DNA of 12,264 bases from JBGQDM01 sp041495845 (GTDB lineage: Bacteria > Acidobacteriota > Terriglobia > Terriglobales > Acidobacteriaceae): the NCBI GenBank assembly GCA_041495845.1, contig JBGQDM010000097.1:1-12264 (forward strand), written 5' to 3'. Positions within the stretch are counted from its first letter, which is position 1. Each line of letters begins with the position of its first letter. The position numbers were made by a program, and so were the translations under genes. A model generated the notes under the pieces. The model did not search any database, was not told where the DNA came from, and saw only the letters and a program-made list of their open reading frames with translations. Shown here piece after piece: positions 1-5,581 of the stretch.

Positions 1-288
1 CAGAGTTTCGCCTTCGAGATACTCCATCACCAAATAGCTGGTGCCGTCCTGCACGCCAACATCGTAGAGATGGCAGATGTTGGCGTGACTGAGAGAAGAG
101 ATGGCGCGGGCTTCACGCTCGAAACGCTCACGGGCTTCGGGTTTGGCGGAGAGATGCTGCGGAAGAATCTTGACGGCGACGGTGCGGTCGAGACGGGTGT
201 CGCGGGCGCGGTAGACCTCGCCCATGCCGCCAGCGCCGAGCGGGGACTGGATTTCGTAAGGACCGAGTTTTGTGCCGGTGGTTAGCAT
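1..288 (-). CDS. Serine/threonine protein kinase, N-terminal part (runs off left edge)
   Basis: This is the first 96 residues of a Hanks-type Ser/Thr protein kinase, which transfers ATP phosphate to Ser/Thr of target proteins. Visible parts are the glycine-rich loop GAGGMGEVY (about residues 18-26), the ATP-anchoring lysine in VAVK (K40), a glutamate in the following helix (E59, in FEREARAIS) that should pair with that lysine, the segment HANICHLYDVG (69-79) and the hinge MEYLEGETL (88-96). The catalytic HRD and DFG motifs lie beyond the window, so activity cannot be judged. The ATG at 288 fits the usual start, which reads straight into TGTKLGPYEI. No strong Shine-Dalgarno site precedes it. 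The gene lies downstream of the MFS transporter on the same strand, separated by 229 bp of highly structured DNA, so it probably has its own promoter. Such kinases often carry C-terminal sensor repeats, but none can be seen here. The family call is secure. Confidence 0.93.
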   Translation of the reverse strand, partial: MLTTGTKLGPYEIQSPLGAGGMGEVYRARDTRLDRTVAVKILPQHLSAKPEARERFEREARAISSLSHANICHLYDVGVQDGTSYLVMEYLEGETL

Positions 289-335
289 GCAGGTGCTTTG
301 CTGCGTTCCGCAAAAGTTACGCGTGTTTCCGATTG

Positions 336-350
336 CGCGCCTTCGGCGCG
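336..350. repeat. Hairpin CGCGCC-TTC-GGCGCG
   Basis: A perfect 6-bp GC stem with a three-base loop. It is the hairpin closest to the kinase start (about 48 nt upstream of it) in a run of four. It could be part of a folded mRNA leader or a dispersed palindromic repeat. Confidence 0.5.
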
Positions 351-375
351 GTGCCACAGGAAAAACGGCCCAAAC

Positions 376-395
376 GGTATGGCTGAAGCCATACC
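376..395. repeat. Hairpin GGTATGGC-TGAA-GCCATACC
   Basis: A perfect 8-bp stem with a TGAA loop. Read on the minus strand, the right arm is followed by GTTTGGGCCGTTTTT, so it could also act as a weak intrinsic terminator for the MFS transcript, about 120 nt past its stop. The GGCTGAAGCC core followed by CCCTGATACGAA resembles an intergenic palindrome I recall from acidobacterial genomes. That resemblance is from memory and not searched. Confidence 0.55.
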
Positions 396-408
396 CTGAT
401 ACGAACCT

Positions 409-425
409 GCCGAGCTGTGCTCGGC
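409..425. repeat. Hairpin GCCGAGC-TGT-GCTCGGC
   Basis: A perfect 7-bp stem with a three-base loop, only 2 bp from the next palindrome at 428. It is the third member of the hairpin run between the kinase and the MFS gene. Confidence 0.5.
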
Positions 426-427
426 CT

Positions 428-449
428 GGACGGCCGAGGGCGGCCGTCC
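428..449. repeat. Palindrome with CGAGGGCG core (copy 1)
   Basis: The arms GGACGGCC and GGCCGTCC form a perfect 8-bp stem around GAGGGC. The centre CGAGGGCG is shared with the palindrome at 5504-5523, while the outer arms differ but remain self-complementary. That is how a dispersed structured repeat with compensatory arms would look. Confidence 0.55.
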
Positions 450-483
450 CCGCACGCGTCCCGCTCATGCGCCAAAGCGGCCC

Positions 484-489
484 ATTATA
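484..489 (-). promoter_or_regulatory. Candidate -10 box for the kinase gene
   Basis: On the minus strand this reads TATAAT, a perfect -10 hexamer, 29 bp after the MFS stop codon. Transcription from it would begin near 477 and give a kinase leader of about 190 nt containing all four hairpins at 336-449. No convincing -35 hexamer lies 16-18 bp upstream, so this is only a candidate. Confidence 0.3.
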
Positions 490-517
490 GCGTCACCGAC
501 ACGAAACCGTTGCTGGT

Positions 518-1780
518 TCAGCCGATGGCGCCTTCTTCCGCCAGTTCGGGGCCGCCGGGCGTGTCGCGATCGCGATCAGCCTTGGGCGCGACTACCCAGG
601 CTACCGCGAGAGACGCCATCAGCAGCACCGCCGCCAGATACCAGGGCGCTCCCGGGAAAAAGTGATGGGGGGAGAGGAAGAGGGCAAAGGTGGCGGAGAA
701 CATTCCCGGACCGAGGACCATGGCGAGTCCGCGCATGGAGCCGAGCGCGCCCTGAAGTTGTCCTTGCTCGGAAGGCTGCACGCGTTGCGTCATCAGCGAT
801 TGCGAAGGCGGCGTCGCCAGGGACCAGAGGGCGTTGACCGGAATGGCGACGAGCATCATCCAGCCAACACTGGCCCAACCGAACATGGCGAAGCCGAGTG
901 CGCCGAACGACAAGCCGAAGAAGAGTGCGCGGCGTTCGCCAAAGCGTTTGACGAACGGCCCGACCAGTCCGCCGGAGACGATCATGGAAGCAACGCCGAC
1001 AACGGCGAGCGAAGTGCCAATGGCTTTTTCGTCCCAATGATAGCGGTACATGGCGTAGAGCACGTAAACGGTAGCGTAGACCTCGTGGGCGAGATAGGCG
1101 AGAAAGTTGACGAGGGCGAGGCCGAGCAGTTCGCGGTGGGAGCGCAACAGCGTCAGCGAGCCGATGGGGTTGGCGCGCTCCCAGCGAAAGTGTGGCTGGC
1201 GGCGTTCGGCGGGCAGCGACTCGGGCAGGACGAAGAATCCATAAAGCGCATTGACCAGGCTGAAACCGGCTGCGACCCAGAAGGGTAAGCGCGGATTGAT
1301 GGCGCCAAGCCAGCCGCCAAGTGCCGGGCCGAGGATGAATCCGATGCCGAAAGCCGCGCCGAAAATGCCAAACGCTTTGGCGCGCTTCTCCGGCGGGGTG
1401 ACGTCGCTGATGTAGGCGTTGGCGGTGGGAATGGTGGACGCCGCAATGCCGGAAAGCACTCGCCCAGCGAACAGCCATCCCAGCGTCGGCGCCAGCGCCA
1501 TCACGATGTAGTCGAGGCCTAGACCAAGGTTGGAAAGCAGAATGACCGGGCGGCGGCCGAGACGGTCCGAGACCATCCCGAGAACGGGTGCGAAGAAAAA
1601 CTGCATCAGGGCCCAGACGGTGACGAACAAGCCCATGTATTCGGAGGAGCGCGCGACGTCGCCATGGAGAAAGCCGGCCACCAGGCGGGGCAGAACCGGG
1701 GCAATGATGCCGAACGCCATCAGGTCAAGCAGGACCGTGACGAAGATGAAGCCGAGAGCGGCACGGCGTCCGGTGGGCAT
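518..1780 (-). CDS. MFS transporter, DHA1 / Tet(A)-like efflux family
   Basis: A 420-residue inner-membrane transporter of the major facilitator superfamily with about 12 hydrophobic segments, probably a proton-driven drug/H+ antiporter. The acidic residue of helix 1 (D19, in LLDLMAFGI) matches the position conserved in Tet pumps. Motif A, GMVSDRLGRRPV (68-79), lies in the loop between helices 2 and 3. The helix 4 arginine (R107, in GRVLSGI) is followed by ANAYISDVTPPEKRAKAFG. Antiporter motif C, GFILGPALGG (147-156), is in helix 5. The C-terminal tail is polar and acidic. Length is typical for the class. The ATG at 1780 has AGGAG 9 nt upstream. The gene is divergent from the EF-G-like gene and sits upstream of the kinase. 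Tetracycline transport is not shown by the sequence: close relatives include sugar and multidrug exporters, and no TetR-type regulator is adjacent. Confidence 0.9.
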   Translation of the reverse strand: MPTGRRAALGFIFVTVLLDLMAFGIIAPVLPRLVAGFLHGDVARSSEYMGLFVTVWALMQFFFAPVLGMVSDRLGRRPVILLSNLGLGLDYIVMALAPTLGWLFAGRVLSGIAASTIPTANAYISDVTPPEKRAKAFGIFGAAFGIGFILGPALGGWLGAINPRLPFWVAAGFSLVNALYGFFVLPESLPAERRQPHFRWERANPIGSLTLLRSHRELLGLALVNFLAYLAHEVYATVYVLYAMYRYHWDEKAIGTSLAVVGVASMIVSGGLVGPFVKRFGERRALFFGLSFGALGFAMFGWASVGWMMLVAIPVNALWSLATPPSQSLMTQRVQPSEQGQLQGALGSMRGLAMVLGPGMFSATFALFLSPHHFFPGAPWYLAAVLLMASLAVAWVVAPKADRDRDTPGGPELAEEGAIG

Positions 1781-1812
1781 GGATGCGATCTCCTGAGTGG
1801 GGACGGGCGTTG

Positions 1813-1825
1813 GGGTAGTTTACCC
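1813..1825. promoter_or_regulatory. Small palindrome upstream of the MFS gene (possible operator)
   Basis: GGGTA-GTT-TACCC is a perfect 5-bp inverted repeat 33 bp before the MFS start. Read on the minus strand it contains TAAACT, a possible -10. An operator overlapping the promoter is possible, but so short a palindrome may be chance. Confidence 0.2.
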
Positions 1826-1841
1826 GAACGACGCCCCACTT

Positions 1842-1857
1842 GGCGGGGGTTCCCGCC
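1842..1857. repeat. GC hairpin GGCGGG-GGTT-CCCGCC in the divergent spacer
   Basis: A 6-bp perfect stem with a four-base loop lies between the MFS gene and the EF-G-like gene. An alternative register pairs CGGGGG with CCCCCG (1844-1861). It resembles the arms of the palindrome at 5504-5523 but lacks the CGAGGGCG core. No T-tract follows on either strand, so I do not call it a terminator. Confidence 0.4.
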
Positions 1858-1861
1858 CCCG

Positions 1862-1891
1862 TTGAGGCATGCAAAAGCTGTGTGCTAGCAT
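1862..1891 (+). promoter_or_regulatory. Candidate promoter for the EF-G-like gene
   Basis: TTGAGG (1862-1867) and TAGCAT (1886-1891) are separated by 18 bp and each match four of six consensus positions. Transcription would start near 1898, about 108 nt before the GTG start. It is the best plus-strand candidate I found in the spacer 1781-2005. Confidence 0.3.
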
Positions 1892-1994
1892 CAAGGGCTT
1901 TGCAGGTCGCCAATCCAGCCGTCCGTCTCCTGCCTTCATTCGAGGGAGCCTTTGCCGGCCGTTGTTTGCGCCGGGGCTGGTGCGGCTGAACGTA

Positions 1995-2008
1995 AGGAGT
2001 TCACCGTG
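1995..2008 (+). promoter_or_regulatory. Shine-Dalgarno site fixing the EF-G-like GTG start
   Basis: AAGGAG followed by a short spacer precedes GTG at 2006. It decides the start in favour of GTG 2006 over the in-frame TTG at 1952. The family's usual N-terminus (VKVYEGPNIRNLAVVGHGHAG) also begins here. Confidence 0.8.
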
Positions 2009-4108
2009 AAAGTGTACGAAGGCCCGAATATCCGCAACCTGGCCGTGGTGGGTCACGGCCATGCGGGGAAGACCTCGTTGGTATCCGCTCTTCTTTATAC
2101 CGCCGGAGCCACGCCGCGGTTGGGGCGCGTGGACGACGGCAGCGCCACCACCGATTACGACGACGAAGCCATGGCGCGCAAGATGTCGCTGGGCTGCTCC
2201 ACCGCGGTCGCTGAGTGGGGCAAAACGAAGATGAACTTCCTCGACACGCCCGGCTTCAGCATGTTTGTGCATGAAGCCAAGATGGTGCTGCCCGTGGTGG
2301 AAGCGGCACTGGTGGTGGTGGACGGCGTAGCCGGCGTGGAAGTGGTGACCCGGCGCGTGTGGAACGATTGCGCGGAAATCGAACTGCCACGTGTGATTGT
2401 GGCCAGCCGCATGGACCGTGAGCGGGCCGATGCGGCGCGCGTGCTGGAGTCGCTGACGCAGGCGTTTGGCCGTGGCGTGACGCCGCTGCAGTTGCCCATC
2501 GGCAGCGAGAAGAATCTCCGCGGCGTGGTGGACCTGGTGCGCATGAAGGCCTTCACCTACGAACTGGGCGGCAACGGTAAAGGGAAAGAAGGAGAAATTC
2601 CCGCGGAACTCGCCGCCGCCGCGCAAGCCGCGCACGAAAGATTAGTGGAGCTCATTGCCGAAGGCAAAGACGAGTTGATGGAAGAGTTTTTCGAAAAAGG
2701 GACAATTCCGGTTGAACATCTGGTTCCCGCGCTGCACGAGGCCATTCGCGAAGACCGCCTGTTTCCGGTGCTCTATGCTTCCGGGCTGGGAAATGTGGGT
2801 ACCGACAAGCTGATGGACTTCATCGTGGATTTTGTGCCGGCGCCGGTGGAGCACGGGCCGGTGCGGGGAACAGCGGGCAATAATGGCGATGCGCCCACAC
2901 GCAAGGAATCGGACACCGATCCACTGTCGCTGTTTGTGTTCAAGACGGTTTCGGACCCGTTTGCGGGGCGCATCACGCACTTCAAGGTGTATTCCGGGGT
3001 GCTGAAGAACGATGCCGCGCTGCAGAACTTCACCCGCAATGCGCCGGAGAAGTTTGCGCACATTGGGCTGATGCAGGGAAAAACAGCGGTGCCGGTGCAG
3101 GAATTGCACGCCGGCGATATTGGCGCCGTCGCCAAGCTGAAAGAAACGCTGACTGGCGACACGCTGGGGGACAAGAACGCGCCGATTCTGTATCCCAAAG
3201 TGAAGTTGCCGGAGCCGGCGATCACGTTTGCCGTGGAGCCGAAGACGCGTGCGGATGAAGACAAGTTGGGTAACGGTCTGCACAAGCTGATGGAAGAAGA
3301 TGCCATGCTGCGGTTCTTTCGCGATCCGCAGACGAATGAATTTCTAATTGCGGGCACAGGGCAGCAGCACATTGAAGTGGCGGTGTCGCGGCTGAAGAAG
3401 CGCTATCACGCGGAAGTAATCCTGAAAGCGCCCAAGGTGCCGTACCGCGAAACGATTCGCGGCAAGGCCGATGTGCAGGGCCGGCACAAGAAGCAGACGG
3501 GCGGCCACGGGCAGTTCGGCGACTGCAAGATCAAGATGGAGCCGCTGCCGCGCGGTGGCAGCTTCGAGTTTGTGAACGACATCTTCGGCGGGTCCATTCC
3601 GCGGAATTTCATTCCGGCGGTGGAAAAAGGAATTGTGGAAGCGGCGGCGCGCGGGTATCTGGCTGGGTTTCCGGTGGTGGATTTCCGCGTGATCCTCTAC
3701 GACGGCTCGTATCACGACGTGGATTCCAACGAACTTTCATTCAAGACTGCCGGGCGCATCGCTTTCAAGAAAGCGATGGAGGTGGCCAAGCCCACGTTGC
3801 TGGAACCGGTGATGCACGTGGAAATCACAGCGCCGGATGAGTTTGCCGGCTCCATCATGGGCGACCTGAACGGGCGGCGGGGACGCATTCAGGGCATGGA
3901 CAACAAAGGCGGCGAGACGATTGTGAAGGCGGAAGTACCGATGGCGGAAATGCTGACCTACGGCGCTGACCTGACTTCCATGACGCAGGGCCGGGGCAGT
4001 TTTTCCATGGAAATGCATCACTACGACATCGTGCCCTCGCAGCAGCAGGAGAAGATCATCGAGAAAGCGAAGGCGGAGCGCGGAGAAGTGAAGGAAGAAG
4101 AGGAGTAG
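2006..4108 (+). CDS. fusA2: Elongation factor G-like GTPase (FusA2 / EF-G-II type)
   Basis: A 700-residue cytoplasmic translational GTPase, full length for the EF-G-like group. The P-loop is GHGHAGKT (16-23), switch I region DYDDEAMARKMSLG (50-63) has the RKMS form of EF-G paralogues rather than the RGITI of canonical EF-G, and G3 is DTPGF (80-84). G4, normally NKxD, reads SRMD (134-137), so the asparagine that contacts the guanine base is replaced by serine. G5 is probably ASG (258-260). Domain II starts near 305, domain III near 403, and domain IV has HKKQTGGHGQFG (494-505) and DGSYHDVDSNELSFK (566-580) with the tip histidine H570 of translocating EF-Gs kept. Domain V follows from about 602, and the tail is charged. 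Canonical fusA usually sits with the ribosomal-protein genes, and no such neighbour is present. Role inferred: auxiliary or stress-related translation factor; translocation itself is unproven. Confidence 0.9.
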   Translation: MKVYEGPNIRNLAVVGHGHAGKTSLVSALLYTAGATPRLGRVDDGSATTDYDDEAMARKMSLGCSTAVAEWGKTKMNFLDTPGFSMFVHEAKMVLPVVEAALVVVDGVAGVEVVTRRVWNDCAEIELPRVIVASRMDRERADAARVLESLTQAFGRGVTPLQLPIGSEKNLRGVVDLVRMKAFTYELGGNGKGKEGEIPAELAAAAQAAHERLVELIAEGKDELMEEFFEKGTIPVEHLVPALHEAIREDRLFPVLYASGLGNVGTDKLMDFIVDFVPAPVEHGPVRGTAGNNGDAPTRKESDTDPLSLFVFKTVSDPFAGRITHFKVYSGVLKNDAALQNFTRNAPEKFAHIGLMQGKTAVPVQELHAGDIGAVAKLKETLTGDTLGDKNAPILYPKVKLPEPAITFAVEPKTRADEDKLGNGLHKLMEEDAMLRFFRDPQTNEFLIAGTGQQHIEVAVSRLKKRYHAEVILKAPKVPYRETIRGKADVQGRHKKQTGGHGQFGDCKIKMEPLPRGGSFEFVNDIFGGSIPRNFIPAVEKGIVEAAARGYLAGFPVVDFRVILYDGSYHDVDSNELSFKTAGRIAFKKAMEVAKPTLLEPVMHVEITAPDEFAGSIMGDLNGRRGRIQGMDNKGGETIVKAEVPMAEMLTYGADLTSMTQGRGSFSMEMHHYDIVPSQQQEKIIEKAKAERGEVKEEEE

Positions 4109-4128
4109 GGGTTCTTCGTTGGGGAGAT

Positions 4129-4259
4129 CAAAATCTTGGAACGCCGAGAAAATCTCCTACCACAAAGGACACCAAGGTACACGAAGGGGACTAGGACAAA
4201 ATCTTAGAACGCAGAGTTCGCGGAGAAATGCCGCAGAGAACGCTGAGAAAAGCGAAAGG
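4129..4259. repeat. Modular CGCAGAG / ACCACAAAGG repeat, copy A
   Basis: The full unit (4159-4259) has a left module ACCACAAAGGACAC...CACGAAGG and a right module CAAAATCTTAGAACGCAGAG followed by CGC.GAG steps ending in GAGAAAAGCGAAAGG. A partial right module precedes it: CAAAATCTTGGAACGC at 4129-4144 matches 4197-4212 at 15 of 16 bases. Copy B at 5335-5457 has the same order of modules. It is untranslated, with no transposase and no uniform spacer structure, so it is neither an IS nor a CRISPR. Confidence 0.75.
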
Positions 4260-4340
4260 CGATCAGGCGTGACGGATTGGCACTGTCGGCAGGAGTGGGG
4301 TGTTTCGGCTGGATGGATGCTGTTGCAATCGCCGACAAAG

Positions 4341-4374
4341 TTCAGAGATCCTTCGCTGCGCTCAAGATGACAGA
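4341..4374. repeat. Interspersed sequence GATCCTTCGCTGCGCTCAAG
   Basis: The segment reads TTCAGAGATCCTTCGCTGCG then CTCAAGATGACAGA. I recognise this from memory as a sequence scattered between genes in many bacterial genomes, often as an inverted pair. Only one copy is visible here, so its repeat status rests on prior knowledge. Confidence 0.4.
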
Positions 4375-4406
4375 GCCGTTGTGCTTTCGTTATCGGTTGT
4401 GGATTG

Positions 4407-4421
4407 AGGAGTTTTCCGATG
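4407..4421 (+). promoter_or_regulatory. Shine-Dalgarno site fixing the VOC gene start
   Basis: AGGAG (4407-4411) is followed by TTTTCCG and then ATG at 4419. This favours ATG 4419 over the in-frame TTG at 4404, which overlaps the site itself. The resulting N-terminus is a well-formed signal peptide. Confidence 0.75.
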
Positions 4422-5333
4422 CGATTCCTTCTCGGGGTTTTGATTTCGCTCGTTACGGGAAGTGCTTCCCTGGTGGGACAAGCGATGCAATTGAAGGTGG
4501 ACCACACGCCGATCTGCGGTTCTGACCTGGCGGCGATGCAGGCAGCGTTTGCGTCGGTGGGGTTGGGCGCAGATTATGGGGGGCCGCACGCTACTGGCGG
4601 CACGCACATGGCGGTGCTCGGGTTTGCCGATGGGTCCTACATTGAACTGATTGCACAGCAACGACCGGGGTCGGTGGACAACTCGTGGAAGCATTTCGTG
4701 GAAAGCGATGCAGGGCCGTGCTCGTGGGCGGTACTGAGTGCCGATGTTCAGAAAGATGTGGCGCGGATGAAGGCGGCGGGATTGCCGACGTACGGCCCGT
4801 TCGAAGGCGGACGCAAGAAACCCGACGGGAACGTGCTGCAGTGGCGAACAGCGGCGGCGGGAACTTCGCTCACGCCCGGCGCCACGCTGCCCTTCATGAT
4901 CGAAGACATAACGCCGCGGGAATGGCGGGTGCAGCCCTCCGCGAGCACCAAGCTGATGGGATTGAACAGCATCGCTCTGGTGGTGCTGGGCGTGAGGGAC
5001 CTCGAGGCCGGCATTGCGCTATTTCGCAAAGCTTACGGCTGGCCGACGCCGGCGATCGAAGATCATCCCGAGTTTGGGGCGAGGCTCGCGCACTTTGCGG
5101 GAACGCCGGTAATCCTGGCGACACCAAGCGGCAAGGATTCGTGGCTGGCGAAGCGGCTCGAGCAGTTTGGTGAAGCTCCCGTGGCATTTCTTCTGGGCGC
5201 GGAAGATTTGAGCAAGAGCGCGGCGCAGGTCGCGCCGGCGACAACGCCGTGGTTTGGGCAGCGCGTGGCCTGGTTTGATGCGGCGAAACTGCGCGGTGTG
5301 CGGCTGGGCGTGGTGAAGGCGGGTCGTTTCTGA
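4419..5333 (+). CDS. Exported VOC / glyoxalase-like domain protein
   Basis: A 304-residue protein of the vicinal oxygen chelate fold, closest in pattern to the Glyoxalase_3 (PF13468) group. The first module starts at LKVDHTPICGSDLAAM (25-40) and continues to GTHMAVLGFADGSYIELIA (61-79). H29 and E76 are candidate metal ligands, with H63 nearby. LPFMIEDITPREW (157-169) is the usual segment before the second module, which begins GLNSIALVVLGVRDLEAG (181-198) and has no histidine at the position matching H29. Residues 1-22 form a likely Sec signal peptide: R2, a hydrophobic core FLLGVLISLVTGSASLVG, then GQA as a plausible cleavage site. The protein would act in the periplasm or be secreted. The substrate is unknown; this group is not glyoxalase I in the strict sense. 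It stands alone between two repeat-filled spacers. Confidence 0.82.
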   Translation: MRFLLGVLISLVTGSASLVGQAMQLKVDHTPICGSDLAAMQAAFASVGLGADYGGPHATGGTHMAVLGFADGSYIELIAQQRPGSVDNSWKHFVESDAGPCSWAVLSADVQKDVARMKAAGLPTYGPFEGGRKKPDGNVLQWRTAAAGTSLTPGATLPFMIEDITPREWRVQPSASTKLMGLNSIALVVLGVRDLEAGIALFRKAYGWPTPAIEDHPEFGARLAHFAGTPVILATPSGKDSWLAKRLEQFGEAPVAFLLGAEDLSKSAAQVAPATTPWFGQRVAWFDAAKLRGVRLGVVKAGRF

Positions 5334-5334
5334 G

Positions 5335-5457
5335 CGGCGCAGAGAAAAGCGAAGGGCTTGACCACAAAGGACACGAGGGTGCACGAAGGGCGCCAGTGCA
5401 AAATCCTAAAACGCAGAGGGCGCTGAGGCCGGCGCAGAGAACGCGGAGAAAGCAAAG
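5335..5457. repeat. Modular CGCAGAG / ACCACAAAGG repeat, copy B
   Basis: A tail fragment GGCGCAGAGAAAAGCGAAGG (about 5337-5356) is followed by a full unit starting ACCACAAAGGACACGAGGGT at 5361. The right module begins CAAAATCCTAAAACGCAGAG (5399-5418), then CGCTGAG, GGCGCAGAG, AACGCGGAGAAAG. Order and length match copy A at 4159-4259 closely over about 100 bp, in the same orientation, so the VOC gene is flanked by direct repeats. Confidence 0.75.
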
Positions 5458-5503
5458 TCCACTCGACTGTTCTCAACGAAGCTGTGGCGCGGGGCATAGA
5501 CCA

Positions 5504-5523
5504 GGCGGGCGAGGGCGCCCGCC
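5504..5523. repeat. Palindrome with CGAGGGCG core (copy 2)
   Basis: GGCGGGCG-AGGG-CGCCCGCC forms a perfect 8-bp stem 58 bp before the ruvB start. Its core CGAGGGCG equals that of the palindrome at 428-449, and both are followed by CCCC or CCC plus a purine-poor tail. It could terminate transcripts from the VOC gene only weakly, because no T-tract follows on the plus strand. Confidence 0.6.
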
Positions 5524-5542
5524 CCACACCCCAAAGCATTGT

Positions 5543-5572
5543 TTGCCTCGTCGCATCTTTTCGCTTTAGTAT
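5543..5572 (+). promoter_or_regulatory. Candidate ruvB promoter, leaderless arrangement
   Basis: TAGTAT (5567-5572) is a good -10 match, with a weak -35 TTGCCT (5543-5548) 18 bp upstream. Transcription would start near 5579-5582, essentially at the GTG start codon. The TAG within the -10 also closes the ruvB frame upstream, so no earlier start is possible, and no Shine-Dalgarno site is seen. Confidence 0.4.
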
Positions 5573-5581
5573 CGCCCTTAC

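Larger units (their letters stand above)
4109..4418. other. 310-bp spacer filled with repeats
   Basis: No gene is supported here. The spacer holds a half unit (4129-4151) and a full unit (4159-4259) of the CGCAGAG repeat family, then about 80 bp of unassigned sequence, then a different interspersed sequence at 4341-4374. Short reading frames in both directions cross these repeats and look artefactual. No clear intrinsic terminator follows the EF-G-like gene. Confidence 0.7.
5334..5581. other. 248-bp spacer between VOC gene and ruvB
   Basis: No gene is supported. It holds repeat copy B (5335-5457), a short unassigned stretch (5458-5503), the CGAGGGCG palindrome (5504-5523) and the ruvB promoter candidate. 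Reading frames crossing it are low-complexity products of the repeats. Confidence 0.7.

Noticed and set aside
576..1478. Long alternative frames overlapping the MFS gene
   Set aside because: The MFS frame carries motifs A and C and about 12 membrane helices; the overlapping frames are arginine-rich with no domain.
518..1780. Tetracycline resistance gene
   Set aside because: The Tet-type motifs show the subfamily only. No TetR regulator, mobile element or other resistance gene is nearby, so a resistance call is not supported.
1952..2005. Longer EF-G-like gene starting at TTG 1952
   Set aside because: The extra 18 codons have no Shine-Dalgarno site and do not resemble the family N-terminus, while GTG 2006 has AAGGAG in the right place.
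4119..4525. Short frames in the spacer after the EF-G-like gene
   Set aside because: They translate repeat sequence in both directions and have no ribosome site or recognisable content.
5458..5581. LexA/SOS box upstream of ruvB
   Set aside because: I saw neither a CTGT-N8-ACAG site nor a GAAC/GTTC-type SOS box. The same was true upstream of ruvA. The lineage may use another motif, so SOS control is left open.
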